Positions 25,955 to 34,644 are shown, counted from the first letter of the stretch. The stretch: DNA of 64,000 nt from Clostridia bacterium (GCA_024404145.1 JAKSQK010000005.1:21280-85279); one strand, 5' to 3'. Notes: generated by a model from the letters alone, not told the origin. Numbers and translations are program-made.

Positions 25955-27157
25955 ATGATTTCCAATGAAAAAAAATATTTTTTGAATTTCGTTAAGGATT
26001 ATCTGAATTTTGATAAATCTGTCTGCAACGAAAATCTGAACTGGCAGAATATTTATCAACTTTCAAGAAAGCATCAGATTACCGGTATTATTTTTAATCA
26101 GGCATCATCTTTTATCAGCGATGATGTTGTTAAAGATGCAATGTTTACTTCAAGCGCAAAGGAACTTGTATATTATAAAAAACGGACTGCGCTTTATGCT
26201 CAAATTGCCGAAAGTTTTTCAAAAGAGAATATCCCGTTCTTTTCCGTTAAGGGTCTTAATACGGCGAAATATTATCCAAATCCAAATAACAGAACAATGG
26301 GTGATAGCGATATAATTATTCCGACAGAAAAACTCAAAAAGGCAGATAAAGCGCTTAAAAAACTCGGATTTTCATATCATCAGTCAACCGAATTTGAAAG
26401 CATATATAAGAAAAACGGAATGATGTTCGAAATCCATGACCATTTGCTTTATGATGAAATCGCAAATAATAAGGAAGATATTACCTTCGGCGATGATGCA
26501 TGGAAGTTGACTCTTCCTATGGAAAATACAAGCGAAGTAAAACTTGACGAGAGTTTTCATTTCATATTTCTTGTTCTTCATCTTAAAAAGCATTTGATTC
26601 ATAAAGGCGCAGGATTTAGGCAGTTTATCGACCTTTATGTTACCGCAAAAAAAGCAAATCTTGACTGGAATTATATAGTTGATAACCTTAAATATCTCGA
26701 TTTATTTAAGTTTGCGCAGGTCTGTGCAAAACTCACTTGTATTTGGTTTAGTAAAGACAGTAATTCGCCTTACGGTTTCAAATTACCAAAACTTGAAGAT
26801 GAATTTGTTGAAACGGCAACCGAAAAAATATTTGCAAACGGAATTTTCGGTTTTCATGACGATGCTAATAGGCATAATACCGCTATACAAAACGAAATAT
26901 TAAAAGAAGATTATAGTTCTTTTAAGCGATTTGTTTCTAAAATCCGAGTTGTTTTTCCAAGATATAATGACATCAGATTTATTAAAAAATACTCATTTGT
27001 TGACCGAAGACCCTATCTTTTGCCTATTGCTTGGACTTACAGGATTATTATGGTTATTTTCGGCAAACACCCGAAAACAATTTCGGGCAACAACGAGAAG
27101 TTTTCCGATATCGTTAATGAGAGAAAAAACTTTTTGGAAAAGTTTGGCTTGATATAA
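25955..27157 (+). CDS. Putative nucleotidyltransferase (NTP_transf_5-like)
   Basis: Protein of 400 residues, using the ATG at 25955 after AAGGACGG rather than the upstream TTG at 25916. It resembles the uncharacterised nucleotidyltransferase family found in polysaccharide loci. KGLNTAKYYPNPNNRTMGD followed by SDIII is the expected nucleotidyltransferase-fold metal site near residue 120, and FEIHDHLLYDE supplies a third acidic position. The C-terminal half is helical. Family members occur with capsule and peptidoglycan-linked gene clusters, but no reaction is established. It could move a nucleotide or phospho group onto the glycan or a carrier. Confidence 0.75.
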   Translation: MISNEKKYFLNFVKDYLNFDKSVCNENLNWQNIYQLSRKHQITGIIFNQASSFISDDVVKDAMFTSSAKELVYYKKRTALYAQIAESFSKENIPFFSVKGLNTAKYYPNPNNRTMGDSDIIIPTEKLKKADKALKKLGFSYHQSTEFESIYKKNGMMFEIHDHLLYDEIANNKEDITFGDDAWKLTLPMENTSEVKLDESFHFIFLVLHLKKHLIHKGAGFRQFIDLYVTAKKANLDWNYIVDNLKYLDLFKFAQVCAKLTCIWFSKDSNSPYGFKLPKLEDEFVETATEKIFANGIFGFHDDANRHNTAIQNEILKEDYSSFKRFVSKIRVVFPRYNDIRFIKKYSFVDRRPYLLPIAWTYRIIMVIFGKHPKTISGNNEKFSDIVNERKNFLEKFGLI

Positions 27158-27177
27158 TTACATTCATATAGTATAAT
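27149..27177 (+). promoter_or_regulatory. Sigma-A-type promoter for the LicC-like gene
   Basis: TTGATA at 27149-27154, a 17-base spacer, and TATAAT at 27172-27177. It overlaps the end of the preceding gene. It would let the LicC-like gene be transcribed separately from the long polysaccharide operon. Confidence 0.6.
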
Positions 27178-27214
27178 ACTTTTGCATTCTTGAAATATTA
27201 TAAGGATTATGTGT

Positions 27215-28063
27215 ATGAATTTGAAAAAATGCGAATTTGAAAGCTTGATTTTCATTCTCGAAACCGGCAAGATTAAAGACGGCGAGACTGTAAAATCATT
27301 AGAAAATAAAGGCCTTGTAAAAAACGGAAACATAACCAAAAAAGGATTTTCGGAGCTAGAACCATATAGGGTTAAAAGGGCGGTGCTGTTTGCCGCCGGT
27401 CGTGGCGAACGGTTAAGACCGCTTACCGATACTATTCCAAAACCGCTCATAAGAGTAAAAAGTAAGCGTATTATTGATACGCTTATTGATGCTTGTTTAG
27501 AGGCAGGTATTGAAGAAATATATGTAGTAAGAGGGTATTTGGCGGCAGTTTTTGATGAACTTAAAGAAAAATATCCGAATATTCATTTTATTGATAACGA
27601 AATTTATAATGAATGTAATAATATTTCTTCTGCTTATGCCGCAAGAGAATATATAAATAATGCCTATTTGTTTGAGTCAGACTTGGTTTTGGCAAACCCC
27701 AAACTCATAAAAAAATATCAGTATTCATCTAATGTTTTGGGAATTAAAGCCGAAAAATGCGATGACTGGACGGTTTTGGTAGATGAAAACGGATTTGTTT
27801 ATGACCATGTCAAGGGCGCCGAAAACTGCTATAAGCAGGTTGGAATTTATTATATAAATGAGCAAGACGGCAAAAAATATGCAGGTCATGTTTCGGCGGC
27901 TATGGATACTGTTGAAGGCAGAATGATGTTCTGGGAAGATGTAATCCATAAACTCCATAGGGACGAATATGAAATAAGCATTCGTGAATGTTTGGAAGAA
28001 GATACCATGGAAATCGACAGTCTTCAAGAATTGATAGCCATTGATAAATCTTATGAAAAATAA
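27215..28063 (+). CDS. LicC-like phosphocholine/sugar-phosphate cytidylyltransferase with N-terminal winged-helix-like segment
   Basis: Protein of 282 residues from the ATG at 27215, eight bases after AAGGAT. Residues 1-50 look like a small winged-helix segment (short helices, then GLVKNGNITKKGFSEL), which LicC itself lacks. From about residue 52 a nucleotidyltransferase domain follows, with AVLFAAGRGERLRPLTDT and PKPLIRV as the signature loop, DNEIYNECNNISSAYAA, and LFESDLVL at the metal site. This pattern matches CTP:phosphocholine cytidylyltransferases. It probably supplies a CDP-alcohol to LicD at 15404. It has its own promoter and is the last gene before a strong terminator. Confidence 0.84.
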   Translation: MNLKKCEFESLIFILETGKIKDGETVKSLENKGLVKNGNITKKGFSELEPYRVKRAVLFAAGRGERLRPLTDTIPKPLIRVKSKRIIDTLIDACLEAGIEEIYVVRGYLAAVFDELKEKYPNIHFIDNEIYNECNNISSAYAAREYINNAYLFESDLVLANPKLIKKYQYSSNVLGIKAEKCDDWTVLVDENGFVYDHVKGAENCYKQVGIYYINEQDGKKYAGHVSAAMDTVEGRMMFWEDVIHKLHRDEYEISIRECLEEDTMEIDSLQELIAIDKSYEK

Positions 28064-28087
28064 AAGGAGCCCGAGGGCTCCTTTTTT
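28062..28087. terminator. Bidirectional rho-independent terminator
   Basis: GGAGCC-CGAG-GGCTCC hairpin with A-run before and T-run after. It closes the polysaccharide operon on the plus strand and the DUF378-like gene on the minus strand. Confidence 0.85.
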
Positions 28088-28295
28088 AATGCGCTGTAAC
28101 AACTTCGTCGTCGTTTTTGAAGAGAAGGGAGATACACCAAATACCTGCAAGGGCAATTACGGTATAGATAATTCTTGCGAGAATAGCATCGCTTCCGCCG
28201 AAAATCCAGGCAACAAGGTCAAACTGAAACAGACCTACAAGCCCCCAGTTCAGCGAACCGATAATTGAAAGTATGAGACAAATTTTATCAAACAT
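28086..28295 (-). CDS. DUF378-family small membrane protein
   Basis: Protein of 69 residues starting at the ATG at 28295, which follows AGAGGTG; a longer frame upstream lacks a ribosome site. Two hydrophobic spans, roughly residues 5-25 (containing SIIGSLNWGLVGLF) and 38-58, are joined by a loop with FDLVAWIFG. This is the layout of the DUF378/YuzA family, found widely in Firmicutes. Function unknown. It is transcribed towards the polysaccharide operon and shares its terminator. Confidence 0.82.
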   Translation of the reverse strand: MFDKICLILSIIGSLNWGLVGLFQFDLVAWIFGGSDAILARIIYTVIALAGIWCISLLFKNDDEVVTAH

Positions 28296-28370
28296 TTTTT
28301 CACCTCTGTATCTCAATAGAATACTATTATTATGCCAAAATTCTAAGATAATAAACATTTTTTCTTAAAA

Positions 28371-28401
28371 ACGCCTATCGGAGTTGCCGATAGGCGTTTT
28401 A
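28371..28401 (-). terminator. Rho-independent terminator of the SASP gene
   Basis: A 10-bp stem, ACGCCTATCG paired with CGATAGGCGT, with a T-run on the minus strand. It lies just after the SASP stop. Confidence 0.8.
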
Positions 28402-28415
28402 TTAAAGACAATCCT

Positions 28416-28592
28416 TTACTTTTGTTTGTTCCCGTATGCTTCAATCATCTTTTTAACCATCTGACCGCCAACAGAACCTGCCTGTTTAGAAGTGAGGTTC
28501 CCATTATAACCGTCTTTTAAGTTTACGCCTACTTCATTAGCGGCTTCCATCTTCAAACGGTCAAGGGACTTTTTTATAGGTTGTTTTGCCAC
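28416..28592 (-). CDS. Alpha/beta-type small acid-soluble spore protein
   Basis: SASP of 58 residues that coats DNA in the dormant spore and protects it from UV and heat. It has the two signature regions, RLKMEAANEVGV and SKQAGSVGGQMVKKMIEAYG, though the usual GPR protease site around the first motif is degenerate. I take the GTG at 28592 as start because AAGGGGTG lies about seven bases upstream; the GTG at 28601 sits inside that site. Such genes are normally read by sigma-G in the forespore. The protein is shorter than most Bacillus SASPs (60-72 residues) and fits short clostridial forms. Confidence 0.88.
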   Translation of the reverse strand: MAKQPIKKSLDRLKMEAANEVGVNLKDGYNGNLTSKQAGSVGGQMVKKMIEAYGNKQK

Positions 28593-28784
28593 TTTTTTCA
28601 CCCCTTATATATCGTATCGGCGTTTGCAATAGTATTTTATGAAAATAACAAGAGATTATAATAGGTAAATTTTGCGATTTTTGTCAATATATTTTTTGTC
28701 GTATAAAGCGGTAAAAAAATAATGCAAAATGAATAAATATATGTTATAATATTATAAATAATTGCAGTTTTCGGGAGGAAAGAA

Positions 28785-30062
28785 ATGTCGGTTACAAAAT
28801 TTGAAATTTCAAAAGGTACAGAGGGTTTGTTTATAAAAAATTCCCGTTTCAAAACAACCCTTGTTTCATTTAATTTCTATTTACCGCTTGAAAAAGAGAA
28901 AGCAGCGTTGTTTGCTCTGCTTCCGTTTGTTATGACAACTTGCAGCAAAGACTATTCCGATTTCAGAAAACTCAACTTCAAATTAAGCAAGTTATACGGT
29001 GCCGAACTTACGGCATCGGCTGAAAAAACAGGTGATTATCAGCTTCTTAAAATGTCTATTTCGGTTATAGGCGATAAATATGCGCTTGACGGCGAGGTTT
29101 TAACCGCCGAAGCCATTAAACTTTTATGCAGTTTGATTTTTGAGCCGAAGATTATAAATGGGGCTTTTTGTGAAAGCGATGTTGAAAGGGAAAAGCGCAA
29201 GGCAATAGAACATATAAAAGGTGAATTTTCCGAAAAAAGGATTTATGCCAAAAACCGCCTTATAAGCGAAATGTATAAAAACGATGCTTATGGTATCCCG
29301 AAATGCGGAACGGTAGAAGATGTTGAAAAGATAAACGGCAAAAGTTTATTTGCCGCTTGGCAGGAGATTTTGACCAAAGCATTCGTAAGAGTAAATGTTA
29401 TTGCCGATAATATGCCGAACGGTCTTTTCGATGATATTGCCGAAAGATTTTCGGCGGTTGAAAGAAATAATATAACCGATATTTACAATACTAAAAAGAC
29501 CGAAGAGGCGAAAGAGGTTAAAATAATTACCGAGAAAAGCGAGGTTAATCAGGGTAAACTCGTTATGGGATTCAGTCTTGATAAAGAGTTTTCAGACCCA
29601 TGCGTTGCCGATTCATTTGTTGCTGCCGATATTTTCGGCGGCGGCCCGTATTCGAAACTATTTTCAAATGTCAGAGAAAAAATGAGTTTATGTTATTATT
29701 GCAGTGCCCGTTCGGTTAGGGTTAAAGGGCTTGTAACGGTTGAAAGCGGAATAGAAGCCAAAAATGCCGAAAAAACGCAAGAAGCGGTTTTGGAACAGCT
29801 AAAAATGCTTAAAGAAGGCAATATAACCGATGACGAAATAAATTCATCGGTTTTGGCACTTTCGGATTCGCTAAACCGCTATAATGACAGCAGTGAAGGT
29901 TTGGAATCATGGTATTCAACAAGAATTTTTGACAAGCAACTTATTACACCCGAGGAATATTCCGAAAAGGTTAAAGCGGTTACAAAGGACGAAATAATAA
30001 AAGCCGCAAACGGCATAAAACTTCATACTGTATTTTTGCTGTTGCCGGAGGATGAAAAGTGA
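28785..30062 (+). CDS. M16-family peptidase-like protein (YmfF/YfmF type)
   Basis: M16 zinc-peptidase fold protein of 425 residues with the metal site missing: no HxxEH motif is present in the N-terminal half. That is the state of YmfF-type partners, which pair with an active YmfH-type subunit, as encoded by the next gene with a 4-base overlap. In Firmicutes this pair is annotated as associated with EF-P 5-aminopentanol modification. GGFSLD-like positions are visible as VMGFSLDKEFSDPC. The site GGGAGG precedes the ATG, and a TATAAT (28745-28750) lies upstream without a clear -35. Confidence 0.85.
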   Translation: MSVTKFEISKGTEGLFIKNSRFKTTLVSFNFYLPLEKEKAALFALLPFVMTTCSKDYSDFRKLNFKLSKLYGAELTASAEKTGDYQLLKMSISVIGDKYALDGEVLTAEAIKLLCSLIFEPKIINGAFCESDVEREKRKAIEHIKGEFSEKRIYAKNRLISEMYKNDAYGIPKCGTVEDVEKINGKSLFAAWQEILTKAFVRVNVIADNMPNGLFDDIAERFSAVERNNITDIYNTKKTEEAKEVKIITEKSEVNQGKLVMGFSLDKEFSDPCVADSFVAADIFGGGPYSKLFSNVREKMSLCYYCSARSVRVKGLVTVESGIEAKNAEKTQEAVLEQLKMLKEGNITDDEINSSVLALSDSLNRYNDSSEGLESWYSTRIFDKQLITPEEYSEKVKAVTKDEIIKAANGIKLHTVFLLLPEDEK

Positions 30063-31330
30063 TGAAAAGAGAAATTTTTGAAAGTTCGATAGGCGAATCG
30101 TATGTTAAAGCGGTTCTTCCGTCGGGGGTTACGGTTTATGTTTTTGAGAAACCTCAGTATAATTCCTGCCATGCGATTTACGGTACAAAATACGGCTCTA
30201 TTGACAACTGCTTTTCGGTAAACGGCGGTGAGCCGATAAAGGTTCCCGACGGCATAGCCCATTATCTTGAACATAAACTTTTTGAAAGCGAGGAAGGCGA
30301 TGCTTTCGACCGCTTTGCAAAAACGGGGGCGTCCGCCAACGCCTTTACTTCATTTGACAGAACCTGCTATCTTTTTTCCTGTTCCGACAGAGTTTACGAA
30401 AATCTTGAAATATTGCTTGATTTTGTAGGCCATCCTTATTTTACCGAGGAAACGGTAAGAAAAGAGCAGGGAATTATCGGTCAGGAAATAAGAATGTATG
30501 ATGACAGTCCGAGTTGGCGAGTAACATTTAATATGCTCGAAAATATGTATCATAATCATCCCATTAAAATCGACATTGCCGGAACGGTTGAATCTATCGC
30601 CCAAATAAATGCCGACCTTCTCTATAAATGTTACGAAACATTTTATAATCCTAGCAATATGTTTGTTTGCGTTGTGGGAAATGTTGATACCGAAAGAGTA
30701 CTTGAAATTTGCAAAAAAATGATTGCGGATAAACCTAAAATTGAGATAGAAAGATTTTTCGGCTCAGAACCGCAAAGCATAAAAAACCCTTTTGTTGAGC
30801 AAAAACTTTCGGTTGCAAATCCCATTTTCTGCCTTGGATTCAAGCAGAAAATCACTTCGCCGTTCAGACGGCTTAAATCAAAGGTTTGCGTATCTTTGCT
30901 TCTTGAAATATTATGCGGAGAATGTTCTCCTCTTTACGAAGAATTGATAAATAACGGGCTTATAAATGATGAGTTTTCTTATGAATACTTTAACGGTTAT
31001 AATTATGCCTGTGTTATGTTTGACGGCGAATCCGACAACCCGAAAGCGGTTGAAAAGGCGATAAAAGATGAAATAAAGCGACTTAGAAAAAACGGAATTG
31101 ATAAAAAACTGTTTTCTGCCGTTAAATGCGGACTTTACGGCGATGCTATCCGTCAGTACAACTCGGTCAGAGGAATTTGTATGAACCTAACCGAGGGCGC
31201 TGTTTTCGATTATGATATTTTAGAAGAAATAAAACTTCTTAAATCCGTAACGCTTGATGATGTTTATAAACGGCTTGATATTTTTGATGATGACCTATCG
31301 GTTTTATCGGTGGTAAATCCTTTGGAGTGA
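30059..31330 (+). CDS. M16-family zinc peptidase (YmfH/YfmH type)
   Basis: M16 peptidase of 423 residues with an intact inverted zinc motif, HYLEHKLFE (HxxEH), near residue 67, and a downstream glutamate in EEGDAFDRFAKTG. It overlaps its inactive partner YmfF by four bases, so the two probably form a heterodimer as in mitochondrial processing peptidase-like pairs. The family's association with EF-P modification is known from Bacillus. Substrate of the proteolysis is not evident here. Confidence 0.88.
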   Translation: MMKREIFESSIGESYVKAVLPSGVTVYVFEKPQYNSCHAIYGTKYGSIDNCFSVNGGEPIKVPDGIAHYLEHKLFESEEGDAFDRFAKTGASANAFTSFDRTCYLFSCSDRVYENLEILLDFVGHPYFTEETVRKEQGIIGQEIRMYDDSPSWRVTFNMLENMYHNHPIKIDIAGTVESIAQINADLLYKCYETFYNPSNMFVCVVGNVDTERVLEICKKMIADKPKIEIERFFGSEPQSIKNPFVEQKLSVANPIFCLGFKQKITSPFRRLKSKVCVSLLLEILCGECSPLYEELINNGLINDEFSYEYFNGYNYACVMFDGESDNPKAVEKAIKDEIKRLRKNGIDKKLFSAVKCGLYGDAIRQYNSVRGICMNLTEGAVFDYDILEEIKLLKSVTLDDVYKRLDIFDDDLSVLSVVNPLE

Positions 31331-31334
31331 GTTT

Positions 31335-32237
31335 ATGCAAGAAGTAACTATTTTCGGAATACACTTAAAACTTAATCCCATTGCCTTTACGCTTCCCATA
31401 GGAAACGGCTGGGATATTTATTGGTATGGCATAATAATTGCAACGGGTTTTGTTTTGGCTCTTATTTTTGCCTACAAAAACTACAAAAGATTTAATCTTG
31501 ATATAGACAGAGTTCTTGATGTTATCTTGGTAACAACGCCTATATCCATACTTTGCGCCCGTACATATTATCTTATTTTTGACGGCGAAAAACTTGAAAG
31601 TTTTTCTGATTTTTTCGGTTTCGGAAATTCGGGATTTTCGGGTCTTGCAATATACGGCGCCGTAATGGGTGCCTTCGTTTGCGGACTTATTATGTGTAAA
31701 ATAAGGCGGGTTAAAGTTCTTGATATGTTTGATTTGGCGGCGCTCGGCTTCCTTATCGGACAAGCAATTGGAAGATGGGGCAATTTTGTTAATCAAGAAG
31801 CATTCGGAGGCCCTACGAACAGTAGTTGGTGGGGTATGACGAGTGAAAATGTGCGCTCTGATTTCCTGCTGAATGGATATGACCCTCAAGCCCTTGCGCA
31901 CCCCTGTTTTTTATATGAATCGGTTTGGTGCATAATAGGATTTTTTATAATAAATAAGTTTAGCAAAAACCGAAAATTTTCGGGTCAGGTTGTTTTAATG
32001 TACTGTGTTTGGTACGGTTTCGGAAGGGCAATAATCGAACTTTTAAGAACCGACAGTCTGATGATAGGCAGACTTAAAGTTTCTTGCCTTTTGTCTGTTG
32101 TGGTTTGTATTGCTTCGGCTGTTTTATTATATGTTTTCCTTAAAAAATACAACGGCGATAAAAACGAGGGCAACTATGTTCCGATGATAGTAACAGAGCA
32201 AGAAAATAAGGAGACCGAAAGCAATGAAGATAATTGA
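31335..32237 (+). CDS. lgt: Prolipoprotein diacylglyceryl transferase
   Basis: Membrane enzyme of 300 residues that transfers diacylglycerol from phosphatidylglycerol to the lipobox cysteine of prolipoproteins. Seven spans are visible. The signature GRWGNFVNQEAFG lies near residue 145 and includes the essential arginine and the N-Q-E segment. YGFGRAIIELLRTD near the C-terminus carries another conserved arginine/glutamate pair. The acidic tail after residue 280 is a non-conserved extension. It follows ymfH by four bases and overlaps folD by 14. A likely substrate is the lipoprotein at 52584. Confidence 0.95.
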   Translation: MQEVTIFGIHLKLNPIAFTLPIGNGWDIYWYGIIIATGFVLALIFAYKNYKRFNLDIDRVLDVILVTTPISILCARTYYLIFDGEKLESFSDFFGFGNSGFSGLAIYGAVMGAFVCGLIMCKIRRVKVLDMFDLAALGFLIGQAIGRWGNFVNQEAFGGPTNSSWWGMTSENVRSDFLLNGYDPQALAHPCFLYESVWCIIGFFIINKFSKNRKFSGQVVLMYCVWYGFGRAIIELLRTDSLMIGRLKVSCLLSVVVCIASAVLLYVFLKKYNGDKNEGNYVPMIVTEQENKETESNEDN

Positions 32238-33072
32238 CGGAAAATCCGTTTCGGCGGCGGTTAAAGAAGAAACAAAACAAGAAGTCAAAGAACTTAAATC
32301 AAAGGGAATAAGTGTCGGTCTTGCGGTTATATTAGTCGGCGAAGACCCCGCATCAAAAATCTATGTTGCCAACAAGAAAAAGGCATGTGAAGATTTAGGC
32401 ATTATATCGGAAGAATACCTTTTGCCCGAAACCGCAACAACAAAGGAACTTTTAGAGCTTATTGATGTTCTTAACAACGAAAAGAGCATAAACGGAATTC
32501 TTTGTCAGTTACCGCTTCCAAATAATATTGATGAAAAAACCGTTATAAATGCAATTTCGCCCGAGAAAGATGTTGATGCGTTTCATCCTTCAAATGTCGG
32601 CAGAATTATGATAGGCGACTATGATTTTGTCCCTTGTACACCCGCCGGAATAATGGAAATGCTTAAATATTATAATATTGAAATTTCGGGCAAAACTTGT
32701 GTTGTAATCGGTAGGTCTAATATTGTAGGCAAACCTATGAGTATGCTCCTTTTGCATCAAAACGGAACCGTTACAACCTGCCATTCGAGAACAAAAGATT
32801 TGGCGGAAGTTACAAAAAAAGCTGATATTTTAGTATCGGCGGTCGGCAAAGCAAATTTTGTTAAGGCGGATATGGTAAAAGACGGCGCCGTTGTAATTGA
32901 TGTCGGAATGAACAGAGAAAACGGAAAACTTTGCGGCGATGTTTGTTTTGAGGAAGTTTCCGAAAAAGCATCATACATTACTCCCGTTCCGGGCGGTGTA
33001 GGGCCTATGACTATCGCAATGCTTATGAAAAATACACTTACTGCTTCGAAAAAGCAAAATAATATAAAATAG
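32224..33072 (+). CDS. folD: Methylene-THF dehydrogenase/methenyl-THF cyclohydrolase
   Basis: Bifunctional C1-folate enzyme of 282 residues. VILVGEDPASKIYVANKKKA holds the conserved tyrosine and catalytic lysine, GILCQLPLP and DVDAFHPSNVG follow in the right order, and VIGRSNIVGKPMS begins the NADP-binding half. PGGVGPMTIAMLMKNT closes the protein as in all FolD enzymes. It interconverts 5,10-methylene-THF and 10-formyl-THF for purine synthesis. Its 14-base overlap with lgt indicates a shared transcript. Confidence 0.96.
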   Translation: MKIIDGKSVSAAVKEETKQEVKELKSKGISVGLAVILVGEDPASKIYVANKKKACEDLGIISEEYLLPETATTKELLELIDVLNNEKSINGILCQLPLPNNIDEKTVINAISPEKDVDAFHPSNVGRIMIGDYDFVPCTPAGIMEMLKYYNIEISGKTCVVIGRSNIVGKPMSMLLLHQNGTVTTCHSRTKDLAEVTKKADILVSAVGKANFVKADMVKDGAVVIDVGMNRENGKLCGDVCFEEVSEKASYITPVPGGVGPMTIAMLMKNTLTASKKQNNIK

Positions 33073-33083
33073 GGTGTGGGGAT

Positions 33084-33773
33084 TTGAAAAAAATCACTTT
33101 TCTTTTAACCTTAATACTGCTCATTTTTGTATTCTCCTTTTCGGCTTTTGCGGCAAATAGAGATTTTACCGTTAAAATTCCCAAAAGTTATACCGCCGTT
33201 TATGCTGATGAATCGAAAGCCGAACTGTCAAAAAAACTCGGTATGGAAGAAGAAAAACTTCAAGATTATTACAGCGATAACGGTATCGAACTTTTGGCAA
33301 TTAGCCAAGATAACAAATCGCAGATAATAGTTTCCGAAAAGAAAGATGACTTTTCGGTTAAAACCGAAAATCTTTCGGCATATAGCGATAACGATATCAA
33401 AAAGCTCGGAAAAGAGCTTGTTAAGGATATAAAACTTGCATTTGTTATAGAAAACCGTAATTCCAAAAAATTCATAAAAATTTCGGTCAGAAAAAACGAT
33501 AGCGGCGGAGAATTTACCGCAACGCAGTTTATAACCGTTGCAAACGGAAAATTGTATAACATTTCGTTTTTATCCGAAGGCAAAGAATTAGATAAACAAA
33601 ACCTTAAAATTCTTGATTCATTTTCGGTTAATGAAGAAAAGTCGGATTCGGGGATATCCTTGTTTATTACGATATTTATAGATGTTGCAATTGCCGGTTT
33701 TGCGGCAATAATCGTATTGATGATTTACGGTATAATAAAAAACAAAATTAAAAACGAAAAAGAAGAGAACTGA
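33084..33773 (+). CDS. Secreted/membrane-anchored protein of unknown function
   Basis: Protein of 229 residues starting at TTG behind GGTGTGGGG. It has an N-terminal signal peptide (basic start, hydrophobic core to about residue 22, probable cleavage after AFAA). An extracellular domain of about 165 residues rich in lysine and serine follows. A C-terminal membrane span lies near residues 190-217, with a short basic cytoplasmic tail. No family recognised. The domain resembles PsbP-like folds only loosely and I would not name it. Co-transcribed with folD (11-base gap) and closed by the terminator at 33757. Confidence 0.7.
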   Translation: MKKITFLLTLILLIFVFSFSAFAANRDFTVKIPKSYTAVYADESKAELSKKLGMEEEKLQDYYSDNGIELLAISQDNKSQIIVSEKKDDFSVKTENLSAYSDNDIKKLGKELVKDIKLAFVIENRNSKKFIKISVRKNDSGGEFTATQFITVANGKLYNISFLSEGKELDKQNLKILDSFSVNEEKSDSGISLFITIFIDVAIAGFAAIIVLMIYGIIKNKIKNEKEEN

Positions 33774-33798
33774 TTTTTTATCAGTTCTCTTCTTTTAT
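33757..33798. terminator. Bidirectional rho-independent terminator
   Basis: A long AT-rich stem (AGAAGAGAACTGAT paired with its complement around a T loop) spans the stop codon of the secreted-protein gene. It serves both it and the converging DNA glycosylase gene. Confidence 0.8.
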
Positions 33799-34628
33799 AT
33801 ATTCAAATTTCCGCTTCTCGAATAGAAGAAAATATACTGCTGTACTATACCGCCGTATTCTTCTGCACATTTCGGAAGCCCTTCGGGGAAAAGAATTTCC
33901 ATCGCTCTTTTAATCCAAACATCTTTCGGAAACGCCTTAAAATGTTTGAGCGAAAAAAGCAGAGTACAGTCGGCAACTTTGGGGCCTACGCCTTTTATCT
34001 TCATAAGTTCCTGCCTTGCAAAATCGGTATCGGCGCCGTAAAGATTATTTAGGTTGACTTCGCCGTTATAAACCTTGTTTGCGGCATCAATTATGTACTT
34101 TGCCCTGAATCCCATTCTGATATCGGCAAGGTCTTCAACGCTTAAACGGGATAAGACTTCGGCGGTAGGGAAGGCATATAAATCGTTCTCGATTTTTTCG
34201 CCGTATTTCTTGCAAAGCCGTTCTATAATACCCTTAATTCTCGGGATATTGTTGTTTTGCGAAATGATGAACGAGCAAAGCGTTTCAAAAGGTTCTTGAT
34301 TTAGAATTCTGATTCCGCTGCCGAAAGCGGAAGCTTTATTTAATATGGCATCTGATTTTATTTCTTCGATTATTTTTGCATAATCTCGGCCTAAATCAAA
34401 ATAATCATACCAGATATTAAGAAAATCCTCTTTTGAAGTGTTTTCTAAAATAATAGTGCCTTTTTCCTCTTTGATTACAAGTTTTTTGTTAAAAGCAACG
34501 CCGACCCAGCCGTTGTCTTTTTTTACCCATCTGAATGATTGACCGCAGTCAAGCGTCATCAAAAGGTCGAAATTTTTTGCATTTTTTATATAAACATTTC
34601 CGTTTTGATATGAAATACCGTTCGTAAT
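33795..34628 (-). CDS. OGG1-type 8-oxoguanine DNA glycosylase
   Basis: Base-excision repair glycosylase/AP lyase. TLDCGQSFRW is the N-terminal OGG landmark and LCSFIISQNNN begins the helical core. The helix-hairpin-helix LMKIKGVGPKVADCTLLFS includes the catalytic lysine, and FPKDVWIKRAM holds the catalytic aspartate. The start is unusual. The region upstream of the ATG at 34559 keeps family-like sequence (YQNGNVYIKNAKNFDLLM) back to about 34628, but no in-frame ATG, GTG or TTG occurs there. A GGGGTG ribosome site sits just before an ATT codon at 34628, so I extend to that codon. A TTG start at 34562 would cut into the conserved N-terminus. Confidence 0.85.
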   Translation of the reverse strand: MTNGISYQNGNVYIKNAKNFDLLMTLDCGQSFRWVKKDNGWVGVAFNKKLVIKEEKGTIILENTSKEDFLNIWYDYFDLGRDYAKIIEEIKSDAILNKASAFGSGIRILNQEPFETLCSFIISQNNNIPRIKGIIERLCKKYGEKIENDLYAFPTAEVLSRLSVEDLADIRMGFRAKYIIDAANKVYNGEVNLNNLYGADTDFARQELMKIKGVGPKVADCTLLFSLKHFKAFPKDVWIKRAMEILFPEGLPKCAEEYGGIVQQYIFFYSRSGNLNI

Positions 34629-34644
34629 ATCACCCCATAATATA

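Noticed and set aside
31365..31901. 178-residue open frame on the minus strand
   Set aside because: Antisense shadow of lgt, basic and low in complexity, with no ribosome site.
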